NCBI GenBank assembly: GCA_900540475.1 | Contig: UQGG01000028.1 | Coordinates: 29,111-93,110 of the forward strand | Direction: 5' to 3' | DNA length: 64,000 nt | Source of the DNA: an uncultured Robinsoniella sp. | Lineage (GTDB): Bacteria > Bacillota > Clostridia > Lachnospirales > Lachnospiraceae | Shown: piece by piece, positions 25,007 to 31,905 of the stretch | How positions within the stretch are numbered: position 1 is the first letter of the stretch | How the letters are laid out: every line of letters starts with the position of its first letter | Notes under the pieces: generated by a model | Databases searched by the model: none | Told to the model about the DNA's origin: nothing | The model's input: only the letters and a program-made list of their open reading frames with translations | Position numbers and translations under genes: made by a program

Positions 25007-26386
25007 TTGATTAAAAAAATTCAGACATTCATTGGTATTCTAATCGTTGTGCTGATTGGATACGGGGCGTTTCAATATATGGAGCCGGAAATTCGAGGGC
25101 TGTTGGACGGCAAAAAGCAGCAGGAGCACAGGGAGTCGGAGAAAGGTTCTAAAAACCAATATTCGGGTCCGGAAGATCATACGGAGCGGGAAGCTACAGA
25201 TAAAACGGAAAAGCTTCCTGCGTCCTATGACAGCCGGAATGAGGCTAGAGCACCTGTTATTAAAAATCAGGGGGAACTTGGCACCTGCTGGGCGGTAGCC
25301 ACATCCTCGGCGCTGGAAGCATCCCTGCTTCCACGGGAGCACCTGGTATTTTCGGCAGACCATATATCGCTTCGGAATCATTTCGCAAAAAACCAGAACG
25401 ATGGCGGGGATTATACCATGGCAATGGCGTATCTTGCCGGCTGGCAGGGACCGGTGCTGGAAAAGGATGACCCTTACGGTGATGGCGTATCACCGGATGG
25501 TCTGGTTCCTGTGAAGCATGTCCAGGAGATCCAGATGATTAAGGATAAAGATTATGAGGCAGTAAAACGGGCAGTTTATGACCATGGTGCCGTCCAGTCT
25601 TCTCTTTATATGGATCTTCAGAATACCGTGAGTTCCTCGGTGTTCTTTAATAAAATCAACAGCACATACTGTTATGTGGGGAATGCACGTTCCAATCATG
25701 ATATCCTGATTATTGGCTGGGATGACAATTATCCGGCGGCTAAGTTTAATGCGGATATTAAGAAGGACGGGGCGTTTATCTGCCAGAACAGCTGGGGACC
25801 GGACTTTGGGGAAGAAGGCATATTTTACGTATCTTATGAAGATGCCAATCTGGGGAATAATTGTGTTACTTATTCCAGAGTTGAAAATACCGGGAACTAT
25901 GATGATATCTACCAGACCGACCTGTGCGGCTGGGTTGGGCAGATCGGCTATGGTTCGGATACCTGTTATTTTGCCAATGTATACGAAGCCAGGCGGGATG
26001 AAATGCTGAGCGCCGTGGGATTTTACGCTACCGGGAAAGATACGGAGTATGAAATACATATCATTGAAACGTTTGACGGACCTTCATCATTGATATCCTG
26101 GAGCCCGGACCAAACCGGTAAGTTTGACAACGGGGGATATTACACCGTAGACCTTGATGAACCGGTAAAGGTGTCTGAGGGGCAGCGGTTTGCCATTATG
26201 GTAAAAATCAAATCTCCGGGACTTCAGTATCCGGTTGCTACGGAATATCAGGCTGATGAAGCCACAAAGAACGTGGATATATCCGATGGGGAAGGGTATA
26301 TCAGTATGAGCGGGTATTCCTGGACCAGAACGGAGACGGAGCATTCCTGCAATGTCTGTCTGAAGGTGTACACAAGAGGAGCATAG
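25007..26386 (+). CDS. Membrane-anchored papain-like (C1) cysteine protease with lectin-like domain
   Basis: TTG start at 25007 behind AAGGGG; 459 residues. An N-terminal hydrophobic segment ('FIGILIVVLIGYGAFQYM') is a signal anchor and has no lipobox. A charged linker (30-70) leads to the peptidase: 'LPASYDSR', the oxyanion Gln88 and catalytic Cys94 in 'IKNQGELGTCWAVATSSALE', His231 in 'SNHDILIIGWDD', and Asn261 in 'FICQNSWGPDFGEEGIFYVSY'. The C-terminal 290-459 is a beta-rich domain like the lectin-like module of clostridial C1 peptidases. It faces the outside. Substrates unknown. No propeptide inhibitor of the classical sort is seen. Confidence 0.9.
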   Translation: MIKKIQTFIGILIVVLIGYGAFQYMEPEIRGLLDGKKQQEHRESEKGSKNQYSGPEDHTEREATDKTEKLPASYDSRNEARAPVIKNQGELGTCWAVATSSALEASLLPREHLVFSADHISLRNHFAKNQNDGGDYTMAMAYLAGWQGPVLEKDDPYGDGVSPDGLVPVKHVQEIQMIKDKDYEAVKRAVYDHGAVQSSLYMDLQNTVSSSVFFNKINSTYCYVGNARSNHDILIIGWDDNYPAAKFNADIKKDGAFICQNSWGPDFGEEGIFYVSYEDANLGNNCVTYSRVENTGNYDDIYQTDLCGWVGQIGYGSDTCYFANVYEARRDEMLSAVGFYATGKDTEYEIHIIETFDGPSSLISWSPDQTGKFDNGGYYTVDLDEPVKVSEGQRFAIMVKIKSPGLQYPVATEYQADEATKNVDISDGEGYISMSGYSWTRTETEHSCNVCLKVYTRGA

Positions 26387-26401
26387 CGTTTATATATGAG
26401 G

Positions 26402-26422
26402 GCGTGTTTGATAATTCATTCC
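26402..26422. repeat. MITE remnant ahead of rdgB
   Basis: These 21 bases match the reverse complement of 6575-6595, the right end of the MITE, with one mismatch. Nothing further of the element is visible. Confidence 0.55.
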
Positions 26423-26436
26423 CCGTGTGTTATAAT
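26408..26436 (+). promoter_or_regulatory. Promoter of rdgB, partly MITE-derived
   Basis: TTGATA (26408-26413), 17-bp spacer, TATAAT (26431-26436). The -35 box lies inside the MITE remnant and the -10 outside it. The single mismatch in the remnant is what creates TTGATA. Confidence 0.6.
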
Positions 26437-26470
26437 TTCATAAAATTTACGGAAAGAAAAGGGTGGAACG

Positions 26471-27067
26471 GTGAGTAAAAGAATTATTTTTGCAACTGGA
26501 AATCAGGGTAAAATGAAGGAAATAAAAATGATACTGGCGGATATTGATGTAGAGGTATTATCCCTGAAAGAAGCAGGTATTGAAGCGGATATTGTAGAAG
26601 ACGGCGCAACATTTGAAGAAAATGCTGTAATTAAAGCGAAGACAATTATGGAAATGACGGGTGATATTGTACTGGCGGATGATTCTGGACTTGAAATTGA
26701 TTACCTGAATAAAGAGCCGGGTATTTATTCAGCCAGGTATATGGGAGAGGATACTTCCTATGATATTAAAAACAATAATCTGATCGGACGCCTGAATGGG
26801 GTGCCGGATGAAAAGCGGACGGCACGTTTTGTATGCGTGATTGCGGCAGCGTTTCCAAACGGCGATATACTGACTACAGAAGGAACCATTGAAGGCATGA
26901 TCGGTTATGAAATAAAAGGAAGTAATGGATTCGGATATGATCCCATTTTTTATCTCCCACAGTATCAATGCACCACAGCAGAGCTGGATATGGAGTTAAA
27001 AAATGAATTGAGCCACAGAGGAAAAGCACTTCGGGCAATGAAAGAACAATTAAAAAATAAAATTTAG
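26471..27067 (+). CDS. rdgB: XTP/dITP pyrophosphatase (RdgB/HAM1)
   Basis: GTG start behind GGGTGGAACG; 198 residues. It removes pyrophosphate from non-canonical purine triphosphates (dITP, XTP). Marks: 'IIFATGNQGKMKEIKMIL', 'VEDGATFEENAVIKAKTI', 'VLADDSGLEIDYLNKEPGIY', 'ARYMGED' and 'GSNGFGYDPIFYLP'. It is followed after 16 bp by a second YfcE-type gene, the usual rdgB-yfcE pairing of Firmicutes. Confidence 0.95.
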   Translation: MSKRIIFATGNQGKMKEIKMILADIDVEVLSLKEAGIEADIVEDGATFEENAVIKAKTIMEMTGDIVLADDSGLEIDYLNKEPGIYSARYMGEDTSYDIKNNNLIGRLNGVPDEKRTARFVCVIAAAFPNGDILTTEGTIEGMIGYEIKGSNGFGYDPIFYLPQYQCTTAELDMELKNELSHRGKALRAMKEQLKNKI

Positions 27068-27083
27068 AGGAGATTGGTGCCAG

Positions 27084-27566
27084 ATGAAGATCCTGATTGT
27101 AAGTGATACGCATCGCAGAGATGCCAATTTAAAAGAGGTCTTATTAAAAGTTAGCCCCATCGACAAATTAATCCATCTGGGCGATTCAGAGGGCAGTGAG
27201 GACTATATCAGGCAGATTGCCAACTGCCCGGTATATATCGTAAGCGGAAATAATGACTTCTTCAGTGATTTGCCTCGAGAAGAAGAACTGCTGCTTGGGA
27301 AGTACAAAGTTCTGCTCACTCATGGACATTATTATTATGTATCCCTGGATACGCGTTCCATCAAAGAAGAAGCAAAAGCAAGAGGTTTTGACATTGTCAT
27401 GTTTGGTCACACACACCGACCGGTTTTAGAGATACAGGAAGATGTCATTGCATTAAATCCCGGCAGTTTATCCTATCCCAGACAGGATGGGAGAAAACCA
27501 AGCTATATAATTATGGAAATTGATCATAAGGGAGAAGCACATTTTACCATAAATTATTTAGGGTGA
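27084..27566 (+). CDS. YfcE/MJ0936-type metallophosphoesterase
   Basis: This 160-residue enzyme is shorter than the one at 23272. Metal ligands: 'IVSDTHRRDANL' (Asp, His), 'IHLGDSEGSED' (Asp), 'VSGNNDFF' (Asn), 'LLTHGHYYYV' (His), 'VMFGHTHRPVLE' (two His), then 'LNPGSLSYPRQ'. It probably acts on a phosphodiester; the true substrate is unknown. It lies directly after rdgB (16 bp) and ahead of a strong terminator. Confidence 0.92.
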   Translation: MKILIVSDTHRRDANLKEVLLKVSPIDKLIHLGDSEGSEDYIRQIANCPVYIVSGNNDFFSDLPREEELLLGKYKVLLTHGHYYYVSLDTRSIKEEAKARGFDIVMFGHTHRPVLEIQEDVIALNPGSLSYPRQDGRKPSYIIMEIDHKGEAHFTINYLG

Positions 27567-27616
27567 AGAGCTCGATTTGACCAACATGAAGAAATAAATT
27601 CAAAAAATAAATTGGC

Positions 27617-27653
27617 GAAAAAGCCCGAATATTCAACACTTTCGGGCTTTTTC
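27617..27653. terminator. Strong terminator after the rdgB operon
   Basis: A perfect 13-bp stem (27617-27629 with 27641-27653), loop of 11, A-rich before and T-rich within the stem on both strands. Confidence 0.9.
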
Positions 27654-27684
27654 AAAAAAATAAAAAAATATTTGAAAAAAGTTG

Positions 27685-27713
27685 TTGACATTTGGCGTGA
27701 GCTATAATATAAT
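27685..27713 (+). promoter_or_regulatory. Consensus promoter of the tRNA cluster
   Basis: TTGACA (27685-27690), 17-bp spacer, TATAAT (27708-27713): both boxes perfect. About 50 bases before the first tRNA. It is the only evident promoter for six tRNA genes. Confidence 0.9.
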
Positions 27714-27764
27714 ATGTCTTGCGTCAGGGAACAGACGAAACAACAAAAACAAACAAGACACCAT

Positions 27765-27839
27765 CGGGGTGTGGCTCAGCTTGGCTAGAGCGCCTGGTTT
27801 GGGACCAGGAGGTCGCAGGTTCGAATCCTGTCACCCCGA
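27765..27839 (+). tRNA. tRNA-Pro (anticodon TGG)
   Basis: Acceptor CGGGGTG pairs with CACCCCG. The anticodon loop is TTTGGGA between CCTGG and CCAGG, and the T-arm is GCAGG-TTCGAAT-CCTGT. No CCA is encoded. Confidence 0.97.
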
Positions 27840-27864
27840 CTTGTTCCTAAAATAACGCAGATAT

Positions 27865-27935
27865 GCGGGTGTAGTTCAATGGTAGAACACTAGCCTTCCA
27901 AGCTAGATACGTGGGTTCGATTCCCATCACCCGCT
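27865..27935 (+). tRNA. tRNA-Gly (anticodon TCC)
   Basis: Acceptor GCGGGTG pairs with CACCCGC. The anticodon loop CTTCCAA lies between CTAGC and GCTAG, with T-arm GTGGG-TTCGATT-CCCAT. No CCA is encoded. Confidence 0.97.
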
Positions 27936-27939
27936 GTTT

Positions 27940-28013
<74 letters not shown>

Positions 28014-28065
28014 TTTTTCTTTGCAGTGATCAAGTGTCTGCTGCAAAGAAAACAAAAATTAATAT

Positions 28066-28140
28066 GGTGGATATAGCGCAGTTGGTTAGCGCGCCAGATT
28101 GTGGCTCTGGAGGCCGAGGGTTCGAATCCCTTTATCCACC
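28066..28140 (+). tRNA. tRNA-His (anticodon GTG)
   Basis: Acceptor GTGGATA pairs with TATCCAC, plus the extra G-1 at 28066 opposite the C discriminator, the histidine identity mark. The anticodon loop TTGTGGC lies between CCAGA and TCTGG. Confidence 0.97.
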
Positions 28141-28152
28141 CTAACCACATAT

Positions 28153-28224
28153 TGGGCTATCGCCAAGCGGTAAGGCACAGCACTTTGACTGCTGCATTCG
28201 TTGGTTCAAATCCAACTAGCCCAG
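28153..28224 (+). tRNA. tRNA-Gln (anticodon TTG)
   Basis: Acceptor TGGGCTA pairs with TAGCCCA. The anticodon loop CTTTGAC lies between CAGCA and TGCTG, with T-arm GTTGG-TTCAAAT-CCAAC. Confidence 0.97.
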
Positions 28225-28277
28225 TTTGGCGAAAGCCGTAAGAAATACTTACGATCAATATGGTTAAAATTGAATAC

Positions 28278-28350
28278 GGGATATTAGCTCAGTTGGTAGA
28301 GCACTTGACTTTTAATCAAGTTGTCCGGGGTTCGAATCCCCGATGTCTCA
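28278..28350 (+). tRNA. tRNA-Lys (anticodon TTT)
   Basis: Acceptor GGGATAT pairs with ATGTCTC (G-T pairs). The anticodon loop CTTTTAA lies between CTTGA and TCAAG, with T-arm CCGGG-GTTCGAA-TCCCCG. It is the last tRNA of the cluster and the apparent prophage entry point. Confidence 0.97.
28321..28350. other. Putative attL: 3' end of tRNA-Lys
   Basis: An integrase gene reads toward this tRNA 146 bp away, and everything beyond is phage. Phage integrases of this type often use the T-arm/3' end of a tRNA as the crossover core. The matching attR lies outside the window, so the core cannot be defined. Confidence 0.5.
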
Positions 28351-28359
28351 CTACTTTAG

Positions 28360-28402
28360 AATAGCGGAAAAGCCTTTAAATACAGGCGTTTCCGCTATTT
28401 TT
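28360..28402 (+). terminator. Terminator of the tRNA operon
   Basis: A stem of AATAGCGGAAA with TTTCCGCTATT (28360-28370 and 28389-28399) plus an inner GCC/GGC, then TTTTTG. Confidence 0.85.
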
Positions 28403-28440
28403 GTGCTGAACTTTTTTAACCATTTATAACCCGAAATAAA

Positions 28441-28498
28441 TGTCTTATTGGTGTCTTAATAGTCGTCTTGACGACCAAATGTCTTAACAAATGTCTTA
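28441..28498. repeat. Four TGTCTTA repeats at the integrase 3' end
   Basis: TGTCTTA occurs at 28441-28447, 28452-28458, 28480-28486 and 28492-28498, two close pairs with a TCGTC-TT-GACGA dyad between them. Short direct repeats next to an att site are typical arm-type binding sites of tyrosine integrases. The last copy contains the integrase stop codon. Confidence 0.5.
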
Positions 28499-29611
28499 CA
28501 AAGCGGTAGCACTTTCTACCGCATCAACAACATTTTCTTTTTCTTCCATTACATGATTGTAAACATCCATAACCATCTTTTGAGTATCTCCCAAAAGCTC
28601 CGCAATTTTCCGCAGGCTTATTTTTGGAACCTGATAACAGAGATTGGTGCAGTAGTTGTGCCGGAACACATGTGCAGTTAGACCGGTTATGACTGGAAAC
28701 TCATCTGTCCCACCGGCAGCGGCGTTCAGTTTCTTTACAATGGAACGCCACATCTTATCATAACTGCTTTTGGTTATGGGAGACCCGTCAAGTTTTGTAA
28801 ATAGATTAGTTCCTTGCAATGTAAGTATATATTCTTGCATAAAGGCTCTTAAATATGGGGGCATAGGCACTGTACGTTCCCCATTTATAGACTTTGTGTC
28901 CTTTATGGCAGAATCGTTTACCCCAAATTCCAAAGCCTTATTTACGGTCAATTCTGACTTTTTAAGGGATATATCAAAAATGGTAAGTGCCAAGGCTTCT
29001 CCCCGTCTCAGCCCGCAGCCGAGAATAATATACACAAATGCTTTCTCACGTGGGAGCAAATCGGCAGCTTTTATTGCTTCTTTTTCCTCCGGGAATAATG
29101 CTCTTTTTTCTCCAGGCCGGTATTTGGGAAGATCCACACCGGAACAAATGTCTTCTACAGCGGATGCCGGCAGGAGCTTGTCCGATACGGCAGCCTTTAT
29201 GACCTGCTTAAAAGTAAGCGCAATTTGCTGGCAGGTCCGCGGCTTTTGCATAGCCTCATTTATTAATTCCTGGAAGTGCGTCCTTCTGGTATCACACAGT
29301 TTTATCCCCATCATGGGGGCAAAATGTTTATCTATTACATTGGAATACATTTTTTTCGTATTGTTTGATCGAACGGCTTTATATGTAGTGCTCCAGGTCT
29401 TGGCATATTCCATGAAAGTCATATCTGACTTCACGGTGACTTGACCTTTTTCCACTTCTCTTTTAAATTTGTTTACCTTCTTTTCCAGATCCCCACTTGA
29501 TTTGGTGGAATACAGGGAAACCCGGTGTTTTGTCCCATTTGCCTTATATGTACCATCCCATACTTTTGTCTGCCACATGCCATTACTTTGCTGCGTATAT
29601 TTGGTTGCCAA
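28496..29611 (-). CDS. int: Phage tyrosine-recombinase integrase
   Basis: TTG start at 29611 behind AAGGAGATGATATA; 371 residues. An N-terminal arm-binding domain (about 1-60, 'KVWDGTYKANGTKHRVSLYS') is followed by a SAM-like core-binding domain (about 65-165) and the catalytic domain (about 175-365). The catalytic residues appear as Arg in 'LGCGLRRGEALAL', 'HVFRHNYCTNL' (H-x-x-R) and the nucleophile Tyr in 'KMVMDVYNHVMEEK'. It carries out site-specific insertion, here at the neighbouring tRNA-Lys. Confidence 0.95.
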   Translation of the reverse strand: MATKYTQQSNGMWQTKVWDGTYKANGTKHRVSLYSTKSSGDLEKKVNKFKREVEKGQVTVKSDMTFMEYAKTWSTTYKAVRSNNTKKMYSNVIDKHFAPMMGIKLCDTRRTHFQELINEAMQKPRTCQQIALTFKQVIKAAVSDKLLPASAVEDICSGVDLPKYRPGEKRALFPEEKEAIKAADLLPREKAFVYIILGCGLRRGEALALTIFDISLKKSELTVNKALEFGVNDSAIKDTKSINGERTVPMPPYLRAFMQEYILTLQGTNLFTKLDGSPITKSSYDKMWRSIVKKLNAAAGGTDEFPVITGLTAHVFRHNYCTNLCYQVPKISLRKIAELLGDTQKMVMDVYNHVMEEKENVVDAVESATAL

Positions 29612-29738
29612 TATATCATCTCCTTATTTTGGGGTATAAAAAATACACCCTATGCATTTTGCAGGATGTGTGATATAATTCAAGTGTCTGAAATGAATTA
29701 ATCTACATCTTTTGGGTTAATAGGTTACTTATGTGAAA

Positions 29739-29772
29739 GCCGTTCGGTGTGTCCAGCACCGGGCGGTTTTTG
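29739..29772 (+). terminator. Intrinsic terminator between integrase and sRNA gene
   Basis: The stem pairs 29739-29749 with 29757-29767 (two G-T pairs); loop of 7; T-run to 29772. It would stop plus-strand transcription coming from the tRNA side before the sRNA promoter. Confidence 0.7.
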
Positions 29773-29777
29773 TTATA

Positions 29778-29806
29778 TTGACAAATATCTGAACATTGAT
29801 TATAAT
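29778..29806 (+). promoter_or_regulatory. Strong promoter of the antisense sRNA
   Basis: TTGACA (29778-29783), 17-bp spacer, TATAAT (29801-29806). No ORF follows; an intrinsic terminator lies about 100 bases on. Confidence 0.8.
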
Positions 29807-29812
29807 ATACTT

Positions 29813-29911
29813 AGCAAGACAGCCGGGAGATAGTGGCACCTATCCGCCCTGGCAATATACAACTAAAAAATAACGCCTAATCTTACCAGGATGGGGGCGT
29901 TATTTTTTATG
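29813..29911 (+). ncRNA. Putative antitoxin sRNA, convergent to the toxin peptide gene
   Basis: A transcript of about 99 bases is bounded by the promoter at 29778-29806 and a 13-bp terminator stem (29865-29877 with 29896-29908). The 5' part folds (GCCGGG with CCCTGGC around 29822-29853, inner GATAG/TATC). Its 3' half is antisense to the end of the minus-strand toxin mRNA, and CGCCCTG (29845-29851) is also complementary to the toxin 5' leader (30040-30046). This is the layout of convergent type I pairs such as TxpA/RatA. Expression is not shown. Confidence 0.65.
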
Positions 29912-29995
29912 CTTATTTTTAATGGTTACAACTAAGGTTATAACGGATGTAAGCATAATTACAAAGGTGAATAAATCACTGTATGTAACGTACAT
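29900..29995 (-). CDS. Small hydrophobic toxin-like peptide (31 residues)
   Basis: The sequence starts MYVTYSDLFTFVIML and goes on TSVITLVVTIKNKHKK: a short polar start, one membrane helix and a Lys-rich tail, the shape of 'putative holin-like toxin' and TxpA/BsrG-type peptides. GGGGTGG lies upstream as a ribosome site, and the 5' leader has a GCCGG/CCGGC hairpin (30046-30059) that could hold back translation. The stop codon lies in the terminator shared with the convergent sRNA. Such peptides depolarise the membrane when the RNA is lost. Located between integrase and repressor, it may stabilise the prophage. Confidence 0.7.
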   Translation of the reverse strand: MYVTYSDLFTFVIMLTSVITLVVTIKNKHKK

Positions 29996-30094
29996 CGGCA
30001 CCACCCCATTTCTTACAAGACTCAGAACGGATGGTGTAACGCCCTGCCGGCTGCCCGGCTAAATATATTATTTTCAATGTGCGCTACGAAATCT

Positions 30095-30253
30095 TTATTC
30101 GTTAGAGCGTTCTTCTGCAACTAATTGTTCTATTCCGGCAATGAGTTCTTCTCTTTTTTCTTCTGGAATCAGCATAGTTAATTTGATTATCTCTTCCCTT
30201 TTTTCTTCCAGAGATAATTTGTCAAATTCTTCTGGGCTTAAAATATTTTCCAT
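30095..30253 (-). CDS. Small acidic hypothetical protein (52 residues)
   Basis: The start is ATG 30253 behind AGAGGAA; the frame is open to 30283 but without a ribosome site. The protein is helical and highly charged ('LSPEEFDKLSLEEKREEII', 'PEEKREELIAGIEQLV'), with no membrane segment. It lies 66 bp after the repressor gene in the same direction, so it is likely part of the lysogenic transcript. Family and function unknown. Confidence 0.6.
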   Translation of the reverse strand: MENILSPEEFDKLSLEEKREEIIKLTMLIPEEKREELIAGIEQLVAEERSNE

Positions 30254-30319
30254 ATTGGTTTCCTCTTTTCGTTTTATTATCAAAGGCTTTTGCCTGTTGA
30301 TTCCTGATATTATTTCTGC

Positions 30320-30643
30320 TTACAATTCCGACAATAACTTTATTAGAAACATTTTTTCATCGGTCGTAAGTTTGTTTCCATTTCTTGCTATTAATTGCTG
30401 CATGTCATCATAGGTAGGCTCTATGTTTTTGTAAGAAGCACCTTTTGACATTTCGTCTAATTGTTCTACGGTAATTCCGAGTGTCCTGCAAATAGTAATA
30501 ACTATATTAACACTTGCGCCATCTACTCCGTTACGAAGTATCGTATATAGAGTACTATCAGGTATTCCACATTTTGCGGCAAATGCTCTTTTGCTGTATC
30601 CACTATCTTTTATTAATTTTTCAAGTACCTTTGCTTTTTCCAT
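30320..30643 (-). CDS. Prophage repressor, XRE/Cro-CI helix-turn-helix
   Basis: The start is ATG 30643 behind GAGGTGA; 107 residues. The helix-turn-helix is at about 5-65 ('VLEKLIKDSGYSKRAFAAK', 'GIPDSTLYTILRNG', 'ICRTLGITVEQLDEMS'). The C-terminal 40 residues ('MQQLIARNGNKLTTDEKMF') lack a LexA-type self-cleaving domain, so induction probably needs an antirepressor rather than RecA-driven cleavage. The promoter has an operator in its spacer (30672-30685), suggesting autoregulation. Confidence 0.88.
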   Translation of the reverse strand: MEKAKVLEKLIKDSGYSKRAFAAKCGIPDSTLYTILRNGVDGASVNIVITICRTLGITVEQLDEMSKGASYKNIEPTYDDMQQLIARNGNKLTTDEKMFLIKLLSEL

Positions 30644-30665
30644 ATTTGTCACCTCACTTATACTT

Positions 30666-30820
30666 ATTATACACGTATTTGCGCAAAATGTAAATAAAAA
30701 TATGCGTAAATACGCATGAAAAACATGCTCATAAAAATAAATACACGTAATTACGCAAATTGCTATTGACAATTCGTGTGATTACGTGTATATTAAGAAC
30801 GTGATTAGCGTAATTACGCT
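30666..30820. promoter_or_regulatory. Divergent lysogeny switch with five operators
   Basis: Leftward promoter for the repressor: TTTACA (30694-30689), 17 bp, TATAAT (30671-30666). Rightward promoter: TTGACA (30766-30771), 17 bp, TATATT (30789-30794). Five dyads of consensus near TGCGTAATTACGCA: 30672-30685, 30703-30716, 30744-30757, 30775-30788 and 30807-30820. The first fills the spacer of the leftward promoter, the fourth the spacer of the rightward one, and the fifth lies just past its start. Confidence 0.8.
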
Positions 30821-30840
30821 AATGAGAAGGAGGTGATAAC

Positions 30841-31074
30841 ATGTATCAGAATTTAATAGCGGCAATGGAAGAAAAAAAAGTAACATTTACTCAAGTATCA
30901 GAATTACTTAAATGCCAACTTCGGACTGTGTCTGATAAATGCAAAGGTGCTGTAAAAATTGAATTTTCAGTTAACGAGGCATTAACAATTAAAAGAGTCT
31001 TCTTTCCTGAATATGACTTCGAGTGGCTCTTTGAAAAAAAACAAACAAATGTTCTTAAACCCCATTATAGTTGA
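30841..31074 (+). CDS. Cro-like small DNA-binding protein
   Basis: This 77-residue protein is the first gene of the rightward transcript, behind AAGGAGGTGATAAC. A compact helix-turn-helix is likely ('LIAAMEEKKVTFTQVSELL', 'LRTVSDKCKGAVKI', 'FSVNEALTIKRVFFPEYDF'). It is placed as Cro is, divergent from the repressor, and probably competes for the same operators. Confidence 0.7.
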   Translation: MYQNLIAAMEEKKVTFTQVSELLKCQLRTVSDKCKGAVKIEFSVNEALTIKRVFFPEYDFEWLFEKKQTNVLKPHYS

Positions 31075-31113
31075 GAACTACTAACATGTCAATCGAAGAA
31101 AGGAGGACGCACA

Positions 31114-31353
31114 ATGACAAATAACAAACAAGGATTCAGAGAAACCGAAATAAAGAAGAAAGAGATCGGTAGCGGGATTGTGCATAATTACAGAAGCAAG
31201 AAACGCAAAGAAAATAATATTGAGATTCTTGTCGAAACAGAAAATAAAGCGGATTCGAAAGAAGTATTTAAAGACATAAGAAAGTTGTTGAAAAAGAAAG
31301 ATCGATTATTAGACAAAGGTTTAAGCTACCAAATTCATTTTAGTATGAAATAA
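31114..31353 (+). CDS. Hypothetical basic protein (79 residues)
   Basis: It has a strong ribosome site AAAGGAGGACGCACA. The protein is very Lys/Glu-rich ('GFRETEIKKKEIGSGIV', 'FKDIRKLLKKKDRLLDKG'), helical and without a known motif. It is the second gene of the rightward early operon. I do not recognise it. Confidence 0.6.
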   Translation: MTNNKQGFRETEIKKKEIGSGIVHNYRSKKRKENNIEILVETENKADSKEVFKDIRKLLKKKDRLLDKGLSYQIHFSMK

Positions 31354-31401
31354 TCTCCCCGGAGGAAACCAGGGAGAAAGGGTATAAACAAATTAATAAA
31401 A

Positions 31402-31629
31402 TCAATAGGAATAGTTACTACCACGAACTATCAAATACCATCGACCAACGCCAGATACACTAATTCGCACCGGAGAAGAAGAATAATGCCCACCAAAGTA
31501 TTTAAAACGACTACCAGACCTGTAATGTTGGTAATTAGAGGAATCAACCAAAAAAACGTCAGCGGAGTTTTTGAGTTGAACTTCGACAGAGAGATGACCA
31601 GCACTATCGACATACGGAATTTTAACCAT
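31402..31629 (-). CDS. DUF1883-type small protein, cargo gene
   Basis: This 75-residue protein fits the small beta-rich DUF1883 domain: 'VQLKNSADVFLVDSSNYQHY', 'YRSGSRFKYFGGHYSSSPVR', 'VSGVGRWYLIVRGSNY'. DUF1883 also occurs fused to TIR domains in bacterial proteins, where it may bind a ligand; alone its role is unknown. It runs against the early operon, has AAAGGAGT upstream and its own promoter (31711-31683). This marks it as a lysogen-expressed cargo gene. Confidence 0.72.
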   Translation of the reverse strand: MVKIPYVDSAGHLSVEVQLKNSADVFLVDSSNYQHYRSGSRFKYFGGHYSSSPVRISVSGVGRWYLIVRGSNYSY

Positions 31630-31682
31630 ATTATTAACACTCCTTTCAGATGCACTCGGCTGCTGAAACAGCCTGTACCAAT

Positions 31683-31711
31683 ATTATAGGAGATGAGAAA
31701 GGAAATGGCAA
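31683..31711 (-). promoter_or_regulatory. Promoter of the DUF1883 gene
   Basis: Minus strand: TTGCCA (31711-31706), 17-bp spacer, TATAAT (31688-31683), then GTACAGGC. The stretch 31671-31693 matches 32357-32379, the promoter of the next minus-strand gene, at 18 of 23 positions. Confidence 0.75.
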
Positions 31712-31764
31712 GGAAGTTTCACCCAGTAACCCATTAGACAAGTAGTAGAAAGGAGGGGCGCAAT

Positions 31765-31863
31765 TTGAGAAAATCTAAATACTTGGCGATAGCAAGCCTT
31801 ATTTGCTCATGTATATCATTGGCAGTTGCTATTGCAATACTAATAATTAAAGCATCACAATGA
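31765..31863 (+). CDS. Tiny membrane peptide (32 residues)
   Basis: TTG start behind AAAGGAGGGGCGCAAT. It has a basic start (MRKSKY) and then one hydrophobic helix of about 23 residues with two Cys ('LICSCISLAVAIAILII'). It looks like a single-pass phage membrane peptide. It continues the early operon after the reverse-strand insertion. Function unknown. Confidence 0.5.
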   Translation: MRKSKYLAIASLICSCISLAVAIAILIIKASQ

Positions 31864-31905
31864 TTAAATTTGTACAAGAAGTGGCAGAAAGGAGAAAAGA
31901 ATCCA

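Noticed and set aside
25490..26059. Minus-strand ORF of 189 codons
   Set aside because: Antisense to the catalytic part of the C1 protease.
28441..28498. CRISPR-like short repeats
   Set aside because: Seven-base units with unequal spacing and no spacers; better explained as integrase arm sites. No CRISPR array was seen anywhere in the window.
28770..29444. Plus-strand ORF of 224 codons
   Set aside because: It is antisense to the catalytic and core domains of the integrase, has no ribosome site, and its composition mirrors the real gene.
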